The notes under the pieces were generated by a model. The model saw only the letters and a program-made list of their open reading frames with translations. It ran no database searches and was not told the DNA's origin. A program made the position numbers and the translations under genes. From assembly GCF_003259365.1 (NCBI RefSeq), contig NZ_QLLY01000008.1, positions 186,001 through 250,000 of the forward strand: a DNA stretch of 64,000 bases, written 5' to 3'. How positions within the stretch are numbered: position 1 is the stretch's first letter; the number at the start of each line of letters is the position of its first letter. Below are positions 17,633 through 27,439 of the stretch, one piece after another. This stretch comes from Streptomyces sp. PsTaAH-137. Lineage in GTDB: Bacteria > Actinomycetota > Actinomycetes > Streptomycetales > Streptomycetaceae.

Positions 17633-18634
17633 CTACCAGGGCTCCAACCCCGCCTCCCGGCGCTGGGCGAACCCGGGCGTCGGGTCCAGGTAGACGCGGC
17701 GGATGGCGGGATACCGTTCCTGCAGGCGCCGGGCGGCATCCTCACAGGCCCACTCGATCTGCGCGGCAGTGGAGGCGTCCCGGAAATCGACCTTGGCCGC
17801 GACGAGCGCCTCCTGAGGCCCCTGCACGAGCGTCGTCAGCTCCAGCACACTCTCGACGTGCTCACTGCTGAGCAGCAACGTACGGATCTCCTCGCGCATC
17901 GGCCGCGGCAACGCCCGCCCCACCAGCAGCGACGCGTTGGACCGCCCGAGCACCCAGGCCACCCACAGCAGCAGCACCCCGATGCACAGCGAAGCGATCC
18001 CGTCCCACACCCCGGACCCGGTCAGCTGCCCGCCCAGCAACCCCCCGGCGGCCAGCAGCAGACCGGCGAGCGCGGCGCTGTCCTCCAGGACGACGGCCTT
18101 CACGGCGGTGTCGGGCGTGTGCTTGAGATACGTACCGATGGGGGCCTTGAAGCGCGCCGCCTCCCCCCGCGCCTGCTTGACGGCCGTACGCAGCGAGAAG
18201 CCCTCCAGCAGGAAGGCGACGGCGAGCACGATGTAGGAGACCAGCGGGTCGCCCAGGTCCTCACCGGCGATCAGCGTGTGGATGCCGTCGTAGAGGGAGA
18301 AGACGGCGCCGCCGACGAACGTGGCGACGGCGGCGAGCAGCGCCCAGACGTACCGTTCGCCGCCGTGGCCCAGCGGATGGTCCTCGTCGGCGGGCTTGGC
18401 GCCGCGCTTCAGCGAGGTGAGCAGCATCAGCTCGGTGACGGTGTCCGCGAAGGAGTGGGCGGCCTCGGACAGCATGGCGCTGGAGCCGCTGATGAGCCCG
18501 GCGACGACCTTGGCGATCGCGATGCCGAGGTTCGCCGCCGTGGCGACGAGCACCGTGAAGACGCTCTCCCCACCGCCCTGCCCCGCGTCGTCGAAACCGT
18601 CCTCCGCCACCGCACTACCGTCCCGTACATCCAC
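17633..18634 (-). CDS. Cation diffusion facilitator (CDF) metal transporter
   Basis: Inner-membrane divalent metal/H+ antiporter, 333 residues. Six TM helices are expected. The conserved TM2 metal site reads SAMLSEAAHSFADTVTE and the loop holds DHPLGHGGERYVWAL, a His/Asp-rich CDF signature; TM5 contains VLEDSAALAGLLLA. A cytoplasmic C-terminal domain follows (about 230-333). The GTG start is inferred: it begins 20 bases after the tesB stop, with AAGG upstream, and it sits in the spacer of a 9-bp inverted repeat. Another in-frame GTG at 18610 is possible. Probably co-transcribed with the acyl-CoA dehydrogenase and tesB. Confidence 0.85.
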   Translation of the reverse strand: MDVRDGSAVAEDGFDDAGQGGGESVFTVLVATAANLGIAIAKVVAGLISGSSAMLSEAAHSFADTVTELMLLTSLKRGAKPADEDHPLGHGGERYVWALLAAVATFVGGAVFSLYDGIHTLIAGEDLGDPLVSYIVLAVAFLLEGFSLRTAVKQARGEAARFKAPIGTYLKHTPDTAVKAVVLEDSAALAGLLLAAGGLLGGQLTGSGVWDGIASLCIGVLLLWVAWVLGRSNASLLVGRALPRPMREEIRTLLLSSEHVESVLELTTLVQGPQEALVAAKVDFRDASTAAQIEWACEDAARRLQERYPAIRRVYLDPTPGFAQRREAGLEPW

Positions 18635-18643
18635 GTACGGGAC
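18620..18643. promoter_or_regulatory. Inverted repeat enclosing the CDF start codon
   Basis: GTCCCGTAC, 6-nt spacer, GTACGGGAC. The proposed GTG start codon (18634-18632 on the minus strand) is the spacer itself. It could act as an operator or as an mRNA hairpin presenting or hiding the start codon. Confidence 0.45.
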
Positions 18644-18654
18644 CTTATGTCCGA

Positions 18655-19524
18655 TCAGCGGGGAACGCGAACCACGCCTTCCTGGATCACGGTGATCGCG
18701 AGCCGCCCGTCCTGGGTGTAGATGCGGGCCTGACCGAGGCCCCGGCCACCGGAGGCGGACGGCGACTGCTGGTCGTAGAGGAGCCATTCGTCGGCGCGGA
18801 AGGGCCGGTGGAACCACATGGCGTGATCGAGGGAGGCCCCGACGACGTCGCCGACGGCCCAGCCGCCGCGCCCGTGCGCGAGCAGCACGGAGTCGAGGAG
18901 GGTCATGTCGGAGACGTAGGTGGCGAGGCAGACGTGCAGCAGCGGGTCGTCGGCGAGCTTGCCGTCGGTGCGGAACCAGACCTGCGAGCGCGGCTGCTGC
19001 GGCTCGCCCACGAAGGCGAACGGCGGCGCGTCGGCGTACCGCAGATCGACGGCCTCGCGCGCTTCGAGCATCCGCCGGACGCGGTCGGCGCCGAGGACGT
19101 CGGCGTAGCGCGGCAGCATCTCGGCGGCGGTCGGCAGCGAGGCGGGGTCGGGCGCGGGCGGCATGTCGGCCTGGTGCTCAAGGCCGTCCTCGTACGTCTG
19201 GAAGGACGCGGAGAGGTGGAAGATCGGCTGCCCGTGCTGGATCGCGACGACGCGGCGGGTGGTGAAGGAGCGGCCGTCCCTGATCCGGTCGACGGTGTAG
19301 ACGATGGGCGCGCCCGGGTCCCCCGCAACGAGGAAGTACGCGTGCAGGGAGTGGGCGTGCCGGTCGGCCGGGACGGTGCGCCCGGCGGCGACCAGCGCCT
19401 GGGCCGCCACCTGTCCGCCGAAGACCCGGGGGACGACGGCGGACCGGGACTGGCCCCGGAAGATGTCCTCCTCGATCCGTTCGAGATCGAGCAGATCGAG
19501 GAGGGACTGAAGTGCCTTGTTCAT
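18655..19524 (-). CDS. tesB: Acyl-CoA thioesterase II
   Basis: Cytosolic double-hotdog thioesterase that hydrolyses acyl-CoA to free acid and CoA, 289 residues (E. coli TesB has 286). The two hotdog halves are visible: RVFGGQVAAQALVAAGRTV with HSLHAYFLVAGD (about 33-70) and the C-terminal VGASLDHAMWFHRPFRADEW, in which the Asp of LDHAMWFH is the TesB catalytic aspartate. Located 35 bases after an acyl-CoA dehydrogenase gene and 20 bases before the CDF gene on the same strand, so it likely balances CoA-ester pools together with the dehydrogenase. Confidence 0.93.
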   Translation of the reverse strand: MNKALQSLLDLLDLERIEEDIFRGQSRSAVVPRVFGGQVAAQALVAAGRTVPADRHAHSLHAYFLVAGDPGAPIVYTVDRIRDGRSFTTRRVVAIQHGQPIFHLSASFQTYEDGLEHQADMPPAPDPASLPTAAEMLPRYADVLGADRVRRMLEAREAVDLRYADAPPFAFVGEPQQPRSQVWFRTDGKLADDPLLHVCLATYVSDMTLLDSVLLAHGRGGWAVGDVVGASLDHAMWFHRPFRADEWLLYDQQSPSASGGRGLGQARIYTQDGRLAITVIQEGVVRVPR

Positions 19525-19559
19525 GCGCTCAGTTGTATGCGACGTCCGAGACCGGTGGG

Positions 19560-20717
19560 TTACAGGCCCATGTTCTTCGCGATGATCATCTTCATGACCT
19601 CGCTGGTGCCGCCGTAGATGCGGTTGACGCGGTTGTCCGCGTACAGGCGGGCGATCGGGTACTCGTTCATGAACCCGTAGCCGCCGTGCAGCTGGAGGCA
19701 GCGGTCGATGACGCGGTGCGCGACCTCGGTGTTGAAGAGCTTGGCGGACGCGGCCTCGGCGGCGGTCAGCTCACCGGCGTCGAGGGCCTCCAGGGCGCGG
19801 TCGGCGACGGCCTCGGCGGCGTCCACCTCGGCCTGGCAGGCGGCCAGCTCAAACTTGGTGTTCTGGAAGGACGCGACCGGCTTGCCGAAGACGGTGCGGT
19901 CCTGCACGTACTGCTTGGCGAACGCGACGGCGGCCTTGGCCTGCGCGTACGCGCCGTAGGCGATGCCCCAGCGCTCGGAGGGGAGGTTCTGGCCGAGGTA
20001 GTAGAAGCCCTTGTTCTCCTCGCCCAGCAGGTCCTCGACGGGCACCTTCACGTCGACGAACGCCAGCTCAGCGGTGTCGGAGGTGCGCAGGCCCAGCTTG
20101 TCGAGCTTGCGGCCGATCGAGTAGCCCTCGGACTTCGTGTCGACGGCGAAGAGGGAGATGCCGAAGCGGCGGTCGTCGGCGGTCGGCGCGGCGGTGCGGG
20201 CGCAGACGATGACGCGGTCGGCGTGCACGCCGCCGGTGATGAACGTCTTCGAGCCGTTGAGGACGTAGTGCGTGCCGTCCTCGGAGAGCTTCGCCGTGGT
20301 CTTCATGCCGGCGAGGTCGGAGCCGGTGCCCGGCTCGGTCATCGCGAGGGCCCACATCTCCTCGGCGGTGACGAACTTCTCCAGGTAGCGCTTCTTCTGC
20401 TCGTCGGTGCCGAGCATCTTGATGTAGGGGAGCGCGAGCAGGACGTGGACGCCCGAGCCGCCGAACGTGACGCCCGCGCGAGCGGTCTCCTCGTACTGGA
20501 TGGCCTCGAACTTGTGCGTCTCCAGGCCGGCGCCGCCGAACTCCTCGGGGACGTTGATGCCGAAGAGGCCCAGGTCGGCGAGCTTGGTGTACAGCTCGCG
20601 CGGGACGATGCCCTCCTGGAACCACTCGTCGTAGTGGGGGACGACCTCGGCCTCGATGAAGGCGCGCAGGGTCTCCCGGAACGCCTCGTGGTCCTCATCA
20701 AAAACGGTACGGCGCAC
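19560..20717 (-). CDS. Acyl-CoA dehydrogenase
   Basis: FAD-dependent acyl-CoA dehydrogenase, 385 residues, cytosolic beta-oxidation type. Landmarks: LGLFGINVPEEFGGAGLE (N-terminal helical domain), ALAMTEPGTGSDLAGM and FITGGVHAD (middle beta domain, FAD contacts), then CLQLHGGYGFMNEYPIARLYADNR and IYGGTSEVMKMIIAKNMGL. The catalytic base in many members is a Glu in the C-terminal domain, here probably the Glu of GGTSEV or of NEYP. First gene of an operon with tesB and the CDF transporter. A palindromic TETR-like site lies about 50 bases upstream. Chain length is not predictable. Confidence 0.92.
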   Translation of the reverse strand: MRRTVFDEDHEAFRETLRAFIEAEVVPHYDEWFQEGIVPRELYTKLADLGLFGINVPEEFGGAGLETHKFEAIQYEETARAGVTFGGSGVHVLLALPYIKMLGTDEQKKRYLEKFVTAEEMWALAMTEPGTGSDLAGMKTTAKLSEDGTHYVLNGSKTFITGGVHADRVIVCARTAAPTADDRRFGISLFAVDTKSEGYSIGRKLDKLGLRTSDTAELAFVDVKVPVEDLLGEENKGFYYLGQNLPSERWGIAYGAYAQAKAAVAFAKQYVQDRTVFGKPVASFQNTKFELAACQAEVDAAEAVADRALEALDAGELTAAEAASAKLFNTEVAHRVIDRCLQLHGGYGFMNEYPIARLYADNRVNRIYGGTSEVMKMIIAKNMGL

Positions 20718-20761
20718 GGAAAACTCTCCCTCTACGGCGTCTACGACTACTACGCATGACT

Positions 20762-20778
20762 ACTAAGCGCTTGCTCAG
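20762..20778. promoter_or_regulatory. Candidate TetR-type operator upstream of acyl-CoA dehydrogenase
   Basis: ACTAAGCGCTTGCTCAG, centred on the palindrome AAGCGCTT. AGCAAGCGCTT-type sites are typical of TetR repressors of lipid catabolism genes in actinobacteria. It differs from the GTTAA-N6-TTAAC sites near the AccR-like gene, so another repressor probably binds here. Confidence 0.45.
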
Positions 20779-20821
20779 AGGCACGTTACCGGCCGGTCAC
20801 CGGAGCGTCCAGAGATACACA

Positions 20822-21421
20822 TCACTCTGCGGCAGCCGCGAAGGCCCCGCGCGCCAGCTTGTGCAACATCCGCGCCGTGGCCTCCCGCCCGGGCAGCGAA
20901 CCGGGCCGGGACAGATGGGGCGTGGAGTTCAGCAGCCCGAAGACCGCGTGCACGGCCACCCGGGCCTGCGGCTCGACGAGATCGGGGCAGACCTTGCGGA
21001 CGACCTCCACCCACAGCTCCACGTACTGGCGCTGGAGGGAGCGCACCAGCTTGCGGTCGGTGTCGCGCAGCCGGTCCAGCTCCCGGTCGTGCAGCGTGAT
21101 CAGGTCCCGGTCGTCGAGGGCGAAGTCGATGTGCCCCTCGATGAGCGAGTCGAGCAGCGCCTCCGGACCGTGCTCGGCCTCGGCCACCCGGCGACGGCCG
21201 CCGGTGAGCAGCTGCCCGCTGATGCCGACGAGCAGCTCGGCGAGCATCGCGTCCTTGCCCGCGAAGTGGCGGTAGAGACCGGGCCCGCTGATGCCGACGG
21301 CGGCGCCTATCTCGTCGACCCCGACGCCGTGGAACCCGCGCTCGGCGAAGAGCCGGGCGGCCTCTTTGAGGATCTGCTCGCGACGGGTGGGGGCATCGGT
21401 TCTGGTGGCTCTGGAGACCAT
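20822..21421 (-). CDS. accR: TetR family repressor, AccR-like
   Basis: TetR/AcrR regulator of 199 residues. HTH: REQILKEAARLFAERGFHG, then VDEIGAAVGISGPGLYRHF (about residues 14-52); the rest is the helical ligand domain. It is divergent, with a 93-base gap, from an accD1-accA1-hmgL-fadE operon. In S. avermitilis, AccR (as I recall) represses exactly this operon type through GTTAA-N6-TTAAC boxes and responds to short-chain acyl-CoAs. One exact and one near-exact copy of that box lie in this gap. Name assigned from this context and motif match; autoregulation is likely. Confidence 0.85.
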   Translation of the reverse strand: MVSRATRTDAPTRREQILKEAARLFAERGFHGVGVDEIGAAVGISGPGLYRHFAGKDAMLAELLVGISGQLLTGGRRRVAEAEHGPEALLDSLIEGHIDFALDDRDLITLHDRELDRLRDTDRKLVRSLQRQYVELWVEVVRKVCPDLVEPQARVAVHAVFGLLNSTPHLSRPGSLPGREATARMLHKLARGAFAAAAE

Positions 21422-21442
21422 GCGTCAATTCTAGACAGCGGG

Positions 21443-21458
21443 GTTAGCGACCGTTAAC
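21443..21458. promoter_or_regulatory. AccR box 1 (one mismatch)
   Basis: GTTAGCGACCGTTAAC: GTTAG-N6-TTAAC, differing at one base from GTTAA-N6-TTAAC. It is 22 bases from the AccR start codon and mirrors box 2. Confidence 0.75.
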
Positions 21459-21471
21459 CTGAACGCGACAG

Positions 21472-21487
21472 GTTAACGGTCATTAAC
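21472..21487. promoter_or_regulatory. AccR box 2 (exact)
   Basis: GTTAACGGTCATTAAC: exact GTTAA-N6-TTAAC, 28 bases before the accD1 ATG. The two boxes form a larger inverted repeat (14 of 16 bases match after reverse complementing), so one dimer pair may control both divergent promoters. Confidence 0.8.
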
Positions 21488-21514
21488 ATCGTGACGTGGT
21501 GAGGGGACCGCAGG

Positions 21515-23137
21515 ATGCAGGAGGCACCTGAGCTGACGAGCGCGGCGGATCCCGCGTCGGAGGCCTGGCGGGCCAATGAGGCGGCCCACCGGGCGCTCGC
21601 GGCCGAGCTGCGCGAGAAGCTGTCGGCCGCCCGGCTCGGCGGCGGTGAGCGGTCCCGCGCCCGGCACACCGCACGCGGCAAGCTGCTGCCGCGCGACCGC
21701 GTGGACACCCTGCTCGACCCGGGCTCCCCGTTCCTGGAGCTGGCCCCGCTGGCGGCCGACGGGATGTACGGGGATCAGGCACCGGCCGCCGGAGTGATCG
21801 CCGGCATCGGCCGGGTGTCGGGCCGCGCCTGCGTGATCGTCGCCAATGACGCGACCGTCAAGGGCGGCACGTACTACCCGATGACGGTGAAGAAGCATCT
21901 GCGCGCCCAGGAGGTCGCGCTGGAGAACCACCTTCCGTGCGTCTATCTGGTGGACTCCGGCGGCGCCTTCCTGCCGATGCAGGACGAGGTCTTCCCGGAC
22001 CGCGAGCACTTCGGCCGGATCTTCTACAACCAGGCGCGGATGTCCGGGGCGGGCATCCCGCAGATCGCGGCGGTGCTCGGCTCGTGCACGGCGGGCGGGG
22101 CGTACGTCCCGGCGATGAGCGACGAAGCGGTGATCGTCCGCAATCAGGGCACGATCTTCCTCGGCGGCCCGCCCCTGGTGAAGGCCGCCACCGGCGAGGT
22201 CGTCACGGCCGAGGAGCTGGGCGGCGGCGAGGTCCACTCGCGGGTCTCGGGCGTCACCGACCACCTCGCCGAGGACGACGCGCACGCGCTGCGCATCGTC
22301 CGCACGATCGTCTCCACCCTCCCCGAGCGCGGCCCGCTGCCGTGGTCGGTGGCGGCGCCGGTCGAGCCGAAGGTGGACCCGGCGGGTCTGTACGGCGCGG
22401 TGCCGGTCGACTCGCGCACCCCGTACGACGTCCGTGAGGTCATCGCGCGCGTGGTGGACGGTTCGCGGTTCGCCGAGTTCAAGTCGGAGTTCGGACAGAC
22501 GCTGGTCACCGGCTTCGCCCGGATCCACGGCCACCCGGTCGGCATCGTCGCGAACAACGGCATCCTGTTCGCCGAATCCGCCCAGAAGGGCGCCCACTTC
22601 ATCGAGCTGTGCGACCAGCGCGGCATCCCGCTGGTGTTCCTTCAGAACATCTCGGGCTTCATGGTCGGCAAGGACTACGAGGCGGGCGGCATCGCCAAGC
22701 ACGGCGCCAAGATGGTCACGGCCGTGGCCTGCACGCGCGTGCCGAAGCTGACGGTGGTGGTCGGCGGCTCGTACGGCGCGGGCAACTACTCGATGTGCGG
22801 CCGGGCGTACTCGCCCCGCTTCCTGTGGATGTGGCCCGGCGCGAAGATCAGCGTCATGGGCGGCGAGCAGGCCGCCTCGGTCCTCGCGACCGTCAAGCGC
22901 GACCAGCTGGAGGCGCGGGGCGAGGAGTGGCCCACGGACGACGAAGAGGCGTTCAAGGACCCGATCCGCGCCCAGTACGACACCCAGGGGAGCGCGTACT
23001 ACGCCACGGCCCGGCTCTGGGACGACGGCGTGATCGACCCCATGGAGACCCGCCAGGTGCTCGGCCTGGCCCTGACCGCCTGCGCCCACGCGCCGCTTCC
23101 GGAGAAGTCCGGCGGCTTCGGCGTCTTCCGGATGTGA
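21515..23137 (+). CDS. accD1: Acyl-CoA carboxylase beta (carboxyltransferase) subunit
   Basis: Biotin-dependent carboxyltransferase subunit of 540 residues, cytosolic. Two crotonase-like halves are visible: VYLVDSGGAFLPMQDEVF and LGSCTAGGAYVPAMSDEAV (N-half), then NNGILFAESAQKGAHFIELC and SYGAGNYSMCGRAYSPRF (C-half). The LPMQ loop and the downstream HMG-CoA lyase and acyl-CoA dehydrogenase point to methylcrotonyl-CoA carboxylase in leucine degradation rather than the propionyl-CoA enzyme. First gene of a four-gene operon. The ATG follows GAGGGG by seven bases; AccR boxes lie in the promoter. The methylglutaconyl-CoA hydratase of the pathway is not in this window. Confidence 0.92.
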   Translation: MQEAPELTSAADPASEAWRANEAAHRALAAELREKLSAARLGGGERSRARHTARGKLLPRDRVDTLLDPGSPFLELAPLAADGMYGDQAPAAGVIAGIGRVSGRACVIVANDATVKGGTYYPMTVKKHLRAQEVALENHLPCVYLVDSGGAFLPMQDEVFPDREHFGRIFYNQARMSGAGIPQIAAVLGSCTAGGAYVPAMSDEAVIVRNQGTIFLGGPPLVKAATGEVVTAEELGGGEVHSRVSGVTDHLAEDDAHALRIVRTIVSTLPERGPLPWSVAAPVEPKVDPAGLYGAVPVDSRTPYDVREVIARVVDGSRFAEFKSEFGQTLVTGFARIHGHPVGIVANNGILFAESAQKGAHFIELCDQRGIPLVFLQNISGFMVGKDYEAGGIAKHGAKMVTAVACTRVPKLTVVVGGSYGAGNYSMCGRAYSPRFLWMWPGAKISVMGGEQAASVLATVKRDQLEARGEEWPTDDEEAFKDPIRAQYDTQGSAYYATARLWDDGVIDPMETRQVLGLALTACAHAPLPEKSGGFGVFRM

Positions 23138-23152
23138 AGGGAGCTTAGGGAA

Positions 23153-25158
<2,006 letters not shown>

Positions 25159-25162
<4 letters not shown>

Positions 25163-26106
25163 CCGCCCTCCCGATGGTGACCCCCGCCGAAGGCCTCCCC
25201 ACCCGCGTCCGGATCCACGAGGTGGGCCCCCGGGACGGCCTCCAGAACGAGAAGAGCACGGTCCCCACGGAGGTCAAGGCGGAGTTCATCCACCGCCTGG
25301 CCCGCGCGGGCCTGACCACGATCGAGGCCACCAGCTTCGTCCACCCCAAGTGGGTGCCCCAACTGGCGGACGCGGAGACCCTGTTCCCCGGCCTCCAGGA
25401 CCTCGGCCCGGACGTGCGCCTCCCGGTCCTGGTCCCGAACGAGAGGGGCCTGGACCGGGCCCTGGCCCTCGGCGCGAGCCGCATCGCGGTGTTCGCCAGC
25501 GCCACCGAGTCCTTCGCGAAGGCCAACCTCAACCGCACGGTCGCCGAGTCCCTGGCGATGTTCGAGCCGGTGGTGGCCCGCGCCAAGGACGCGGGCGCGC
25601 ACGTGCGCGGCTATCTCTCCATGTGCTTCGGCGACCCGTGGGAGGGCCGGGTCCCGGTCCACCAGGTCGTCTCGGCGGCCAAGGCCCTGATGGACCTGGG
25701 CTGCGACGAGCTGAGCCTCGGCGACACGATCGGCGTGGCCACCCCCGGCCACGTGCGGACCCTGCTCGCGGAGCTGAACGAGGAGGGCGTACCGACCGAC
25801 CGGATCGGCGTGCACTTCCACGACACGTACGGGCAGGCGCTCGCCAACACCCTGGCGGCGCTCCAGCACGGAGTCACCACGGTCGACGCGTCCGCCGGCG
25901 GCCTCGGCGGCTGCCCGTACGCGAAGAGCGCCACCGGCAATCTCGCCACCGAGGACCTGGTCTGGATGCTGCGCGGACTCGGCATCGAGACCGGCGTCGA
26001 TCTCGGCCTGCTCACCGACACCAGCCGGTGGATGGCCGGACACCTGGGCCGCCCCAGCCCCTCCCGCACCGTGCGGGCCCTCTCCGCGACCCCACAGGAG
26101 CAGTGA
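25159..26106 (+). CDS. hmgL: Hydroxymethylglutaryl-CoA lyase
   Basis: Cleaves HMG-CoA to acetyl-CoA and acetoacetate, the last step of leucine degradation; 315 residues, TIM barrel of the DRE-TIM family. Motifs: EVGPRDGLQNE (metal and catalytic Arg/Asp), ATSFVHPKWVPQLAD, GVHFHDTYGQALAN (metal HxH) and GGLGGCPYAKSATGNLATED (active-site Cys loop, here SATGN where many have GASGN). GTG start overlaps the accA1 stop as GTGA, with GGAG upstream, so translation is coupled. AccR regulation is expected with the rest of the operon. Confidence 0.94.
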
Positions 26107-26111
26107 CAGCG

Positions 26112-27272
26112 ATGGATCACCACCTCTCCCCCGAGCACGAGGAACTGCGGCGCACCGTCGAGGAGTTCGCCCACGACGTCGTGGCGCCGAAGATCGGCGA
26201 CTACTACGAGCGGCACGAGTTCCCGTACGAGATCGTGCGCGAAATGGGGCGGATGGGCCTGTTCGGGCTGCCGTTCCCGGAGGAGTACGGCGGCATGGGC
26301 GGCGACTATCTGGCGCTGGGCATCGCGCTGGAGGAGCTGGCCCGCGTCGACTCCTCCGTCGCCATCACCCTGGAGGCCGGGGTCTCGCTGGGCGCGATGC
26401 CGCTGCATCTCTTCGGCACCGAGGAGCAGAAGCGGCAGTGGCTGCCGAAGCTGTGCGCGGGCGAGGTCCTGGGCGCGTTCGGCCTGACCGAGCCGGAGGC
26501 GGGTTCGGACGCGGGCGGCACCCGTACCACGGCCGTCCGCGACCCGGAGACCGGCGACTGGGTGATCAACGGCACGAAGTGCTTCATCACCAACTCCGGC
26601 ACCGACATCACGGGCCTGGTCACGGTGACGGCGGTGACCGGCCGGACGGCGGACGGCAAGCCGCTGATCTCCTCGGTGATCGTGCCGTCCGGGACGCCCG
26701 GCTTCACGGTCGCGGCCCCGTACTCGAAGGTGGGGTGGAACGCGTCGGACACGCGTGAGCTGCACTTCGATGACGTCCGCGTACCGGCGGCGAACCTGCT
26801 GGGCGAGGAGGGCCGCGGCTTCGCCCAGTTCCTGCGCATCCTCGACGAGGGCCGGATCGCGATCTCGGCACTCGCCACCGGCCTCGCCCAGGGCTGCGTC
26901 GACGAGTCGGTGAAGTACGCCAAGGAGCGCCACGCCTTCGGGCGGAGCATCGGCGGCTACCAGGCGATCCAGTTCAAGATCGCGGACATGGAGATGAAGG
27001 CGTACACCGCGCGGCTCGCCTGGCGGGACGCGGCGTCACGGCTGGTGTCCGGGGAGCCGTTCAAGAAGGAGGCGGCGCTCGCGAAGCTGTACTCGTCGAC
27101 GATCGCGGTGGACAACGCCCGGGAGGCGACCCAGATCCACGGCGGCTACGGCTTCATGAACGAGTACCCGGTGGCCCGCATGTGGCGGGACTCCAAGATC
27201 CTGGAGATCGGCGAGGGCACGAGCGAGGTGCAGCGGATGCTGATCGCGAGGGAACTGGGCCTCACCTCGTAG
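26112..27272 (+). CDS. Acyl-CoA dehydrogenase, probable isovaleryl-CoA dehydrogenase
   Basis: FAD enzyme of 386 residues. Landmarks: MGLFGLPFPEEYGGMGGDY, AFGLTEPEAGSDAGGTRT, CFITNSGTDITG, KERHAFGRSIGGYQAIQFKIADM (cut in two) and QIHGGYGFMNEYPVARMWRD, ending EIGEGTSEVQRMLIARELG. As last gene of the accD1-accA1-hmgL operon it fits isovaleryl-CoA dehydrogenase (the fadE4 position in S. avermitilis). I place the start at the ATG giving MDHHLSPEHEEL, with AGGAG 12 bases upstream; a GTG at 26103 overlapping the hmgL stop would add three residues but lies only two bases from AGGAG. Confidence 0.9.
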   Translation: MDHHLSPEHEELRRTVEEFAHDVVAPKIGDYYERHEFPYEIVREMGRMGLFGLPFPEEYGGMGGDYLALGIALEELARVDSSVAITLEAGVSLGAMPLHLFGTEEQKRQWLPKLCAGEVLGAFGLTEPEAGSDAGGTRTTAVRDPETGDWVINGTKCFITNSGTDITGLVTVTAVTGRTADGKPLISSVIVPSGTPGFTVAAPYSKVGWNASDTRELHFDDVRVPAANLLGEEGRGFAQFLRILDEGRIAISALATGLAQGCVDESVKYAKERHAFGRSIGGYQAIQFKIADMEMKAYTARLAWRDAASRLVSGEPFKKEAALAKLYSSTIAVDNAREATQIHGGYGFMNEYPVARMWRDSKILEIGEGTSEVQRMLIARELGLTS

Positions 27273-27275
27273 CAG

Positions 27276-27335
27276 TTCACGCCCCTCCGGCGTTTGAGGA
27301 GCGGGGTCCGGGGCACGGCCCCGTCGCCGTGGGCG
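27276..27335. repeat. Second dispersed intergenic repeat type
   Basis: CGCCCCTCCGGCGTTTGAGG then AGCGGGGTCCGGGGC, a sequence I recognise as common after genes in many Streptomyces chromosomes. Only one copy is in this window. Its GC-rich arms can pair in part (CCGGGGC/GGCCCCG), so it may end the fadE transcript. Confidence 0.5.
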
Positions 27336-27368
27336 CAAGTGACCCCGCCCTCTGGACATGCCAGGAAC

Positions 27369-27387
27369 TTAGGTTAACCTACCCTCA
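27369..27387. promoter_or_regulatory. Iron box (DmdR1/IdeR-type) upstream of desE
   Basis: TTAGGTTAACCTACCCTCA matches the 19-bp consensus TTAGGTTAGGCTAACCTAA mainly in the left half. It lies 53 bases before the desE start. Fe(II)-loaded DmdR1 would repress here. Confidence 0.8.
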
Positions 27388-27439
27388 GTTCTGCGACCCC
27401 GCCCGGCCAACGTTCCGGCACGTCCGAAAGCAGCCCGTG

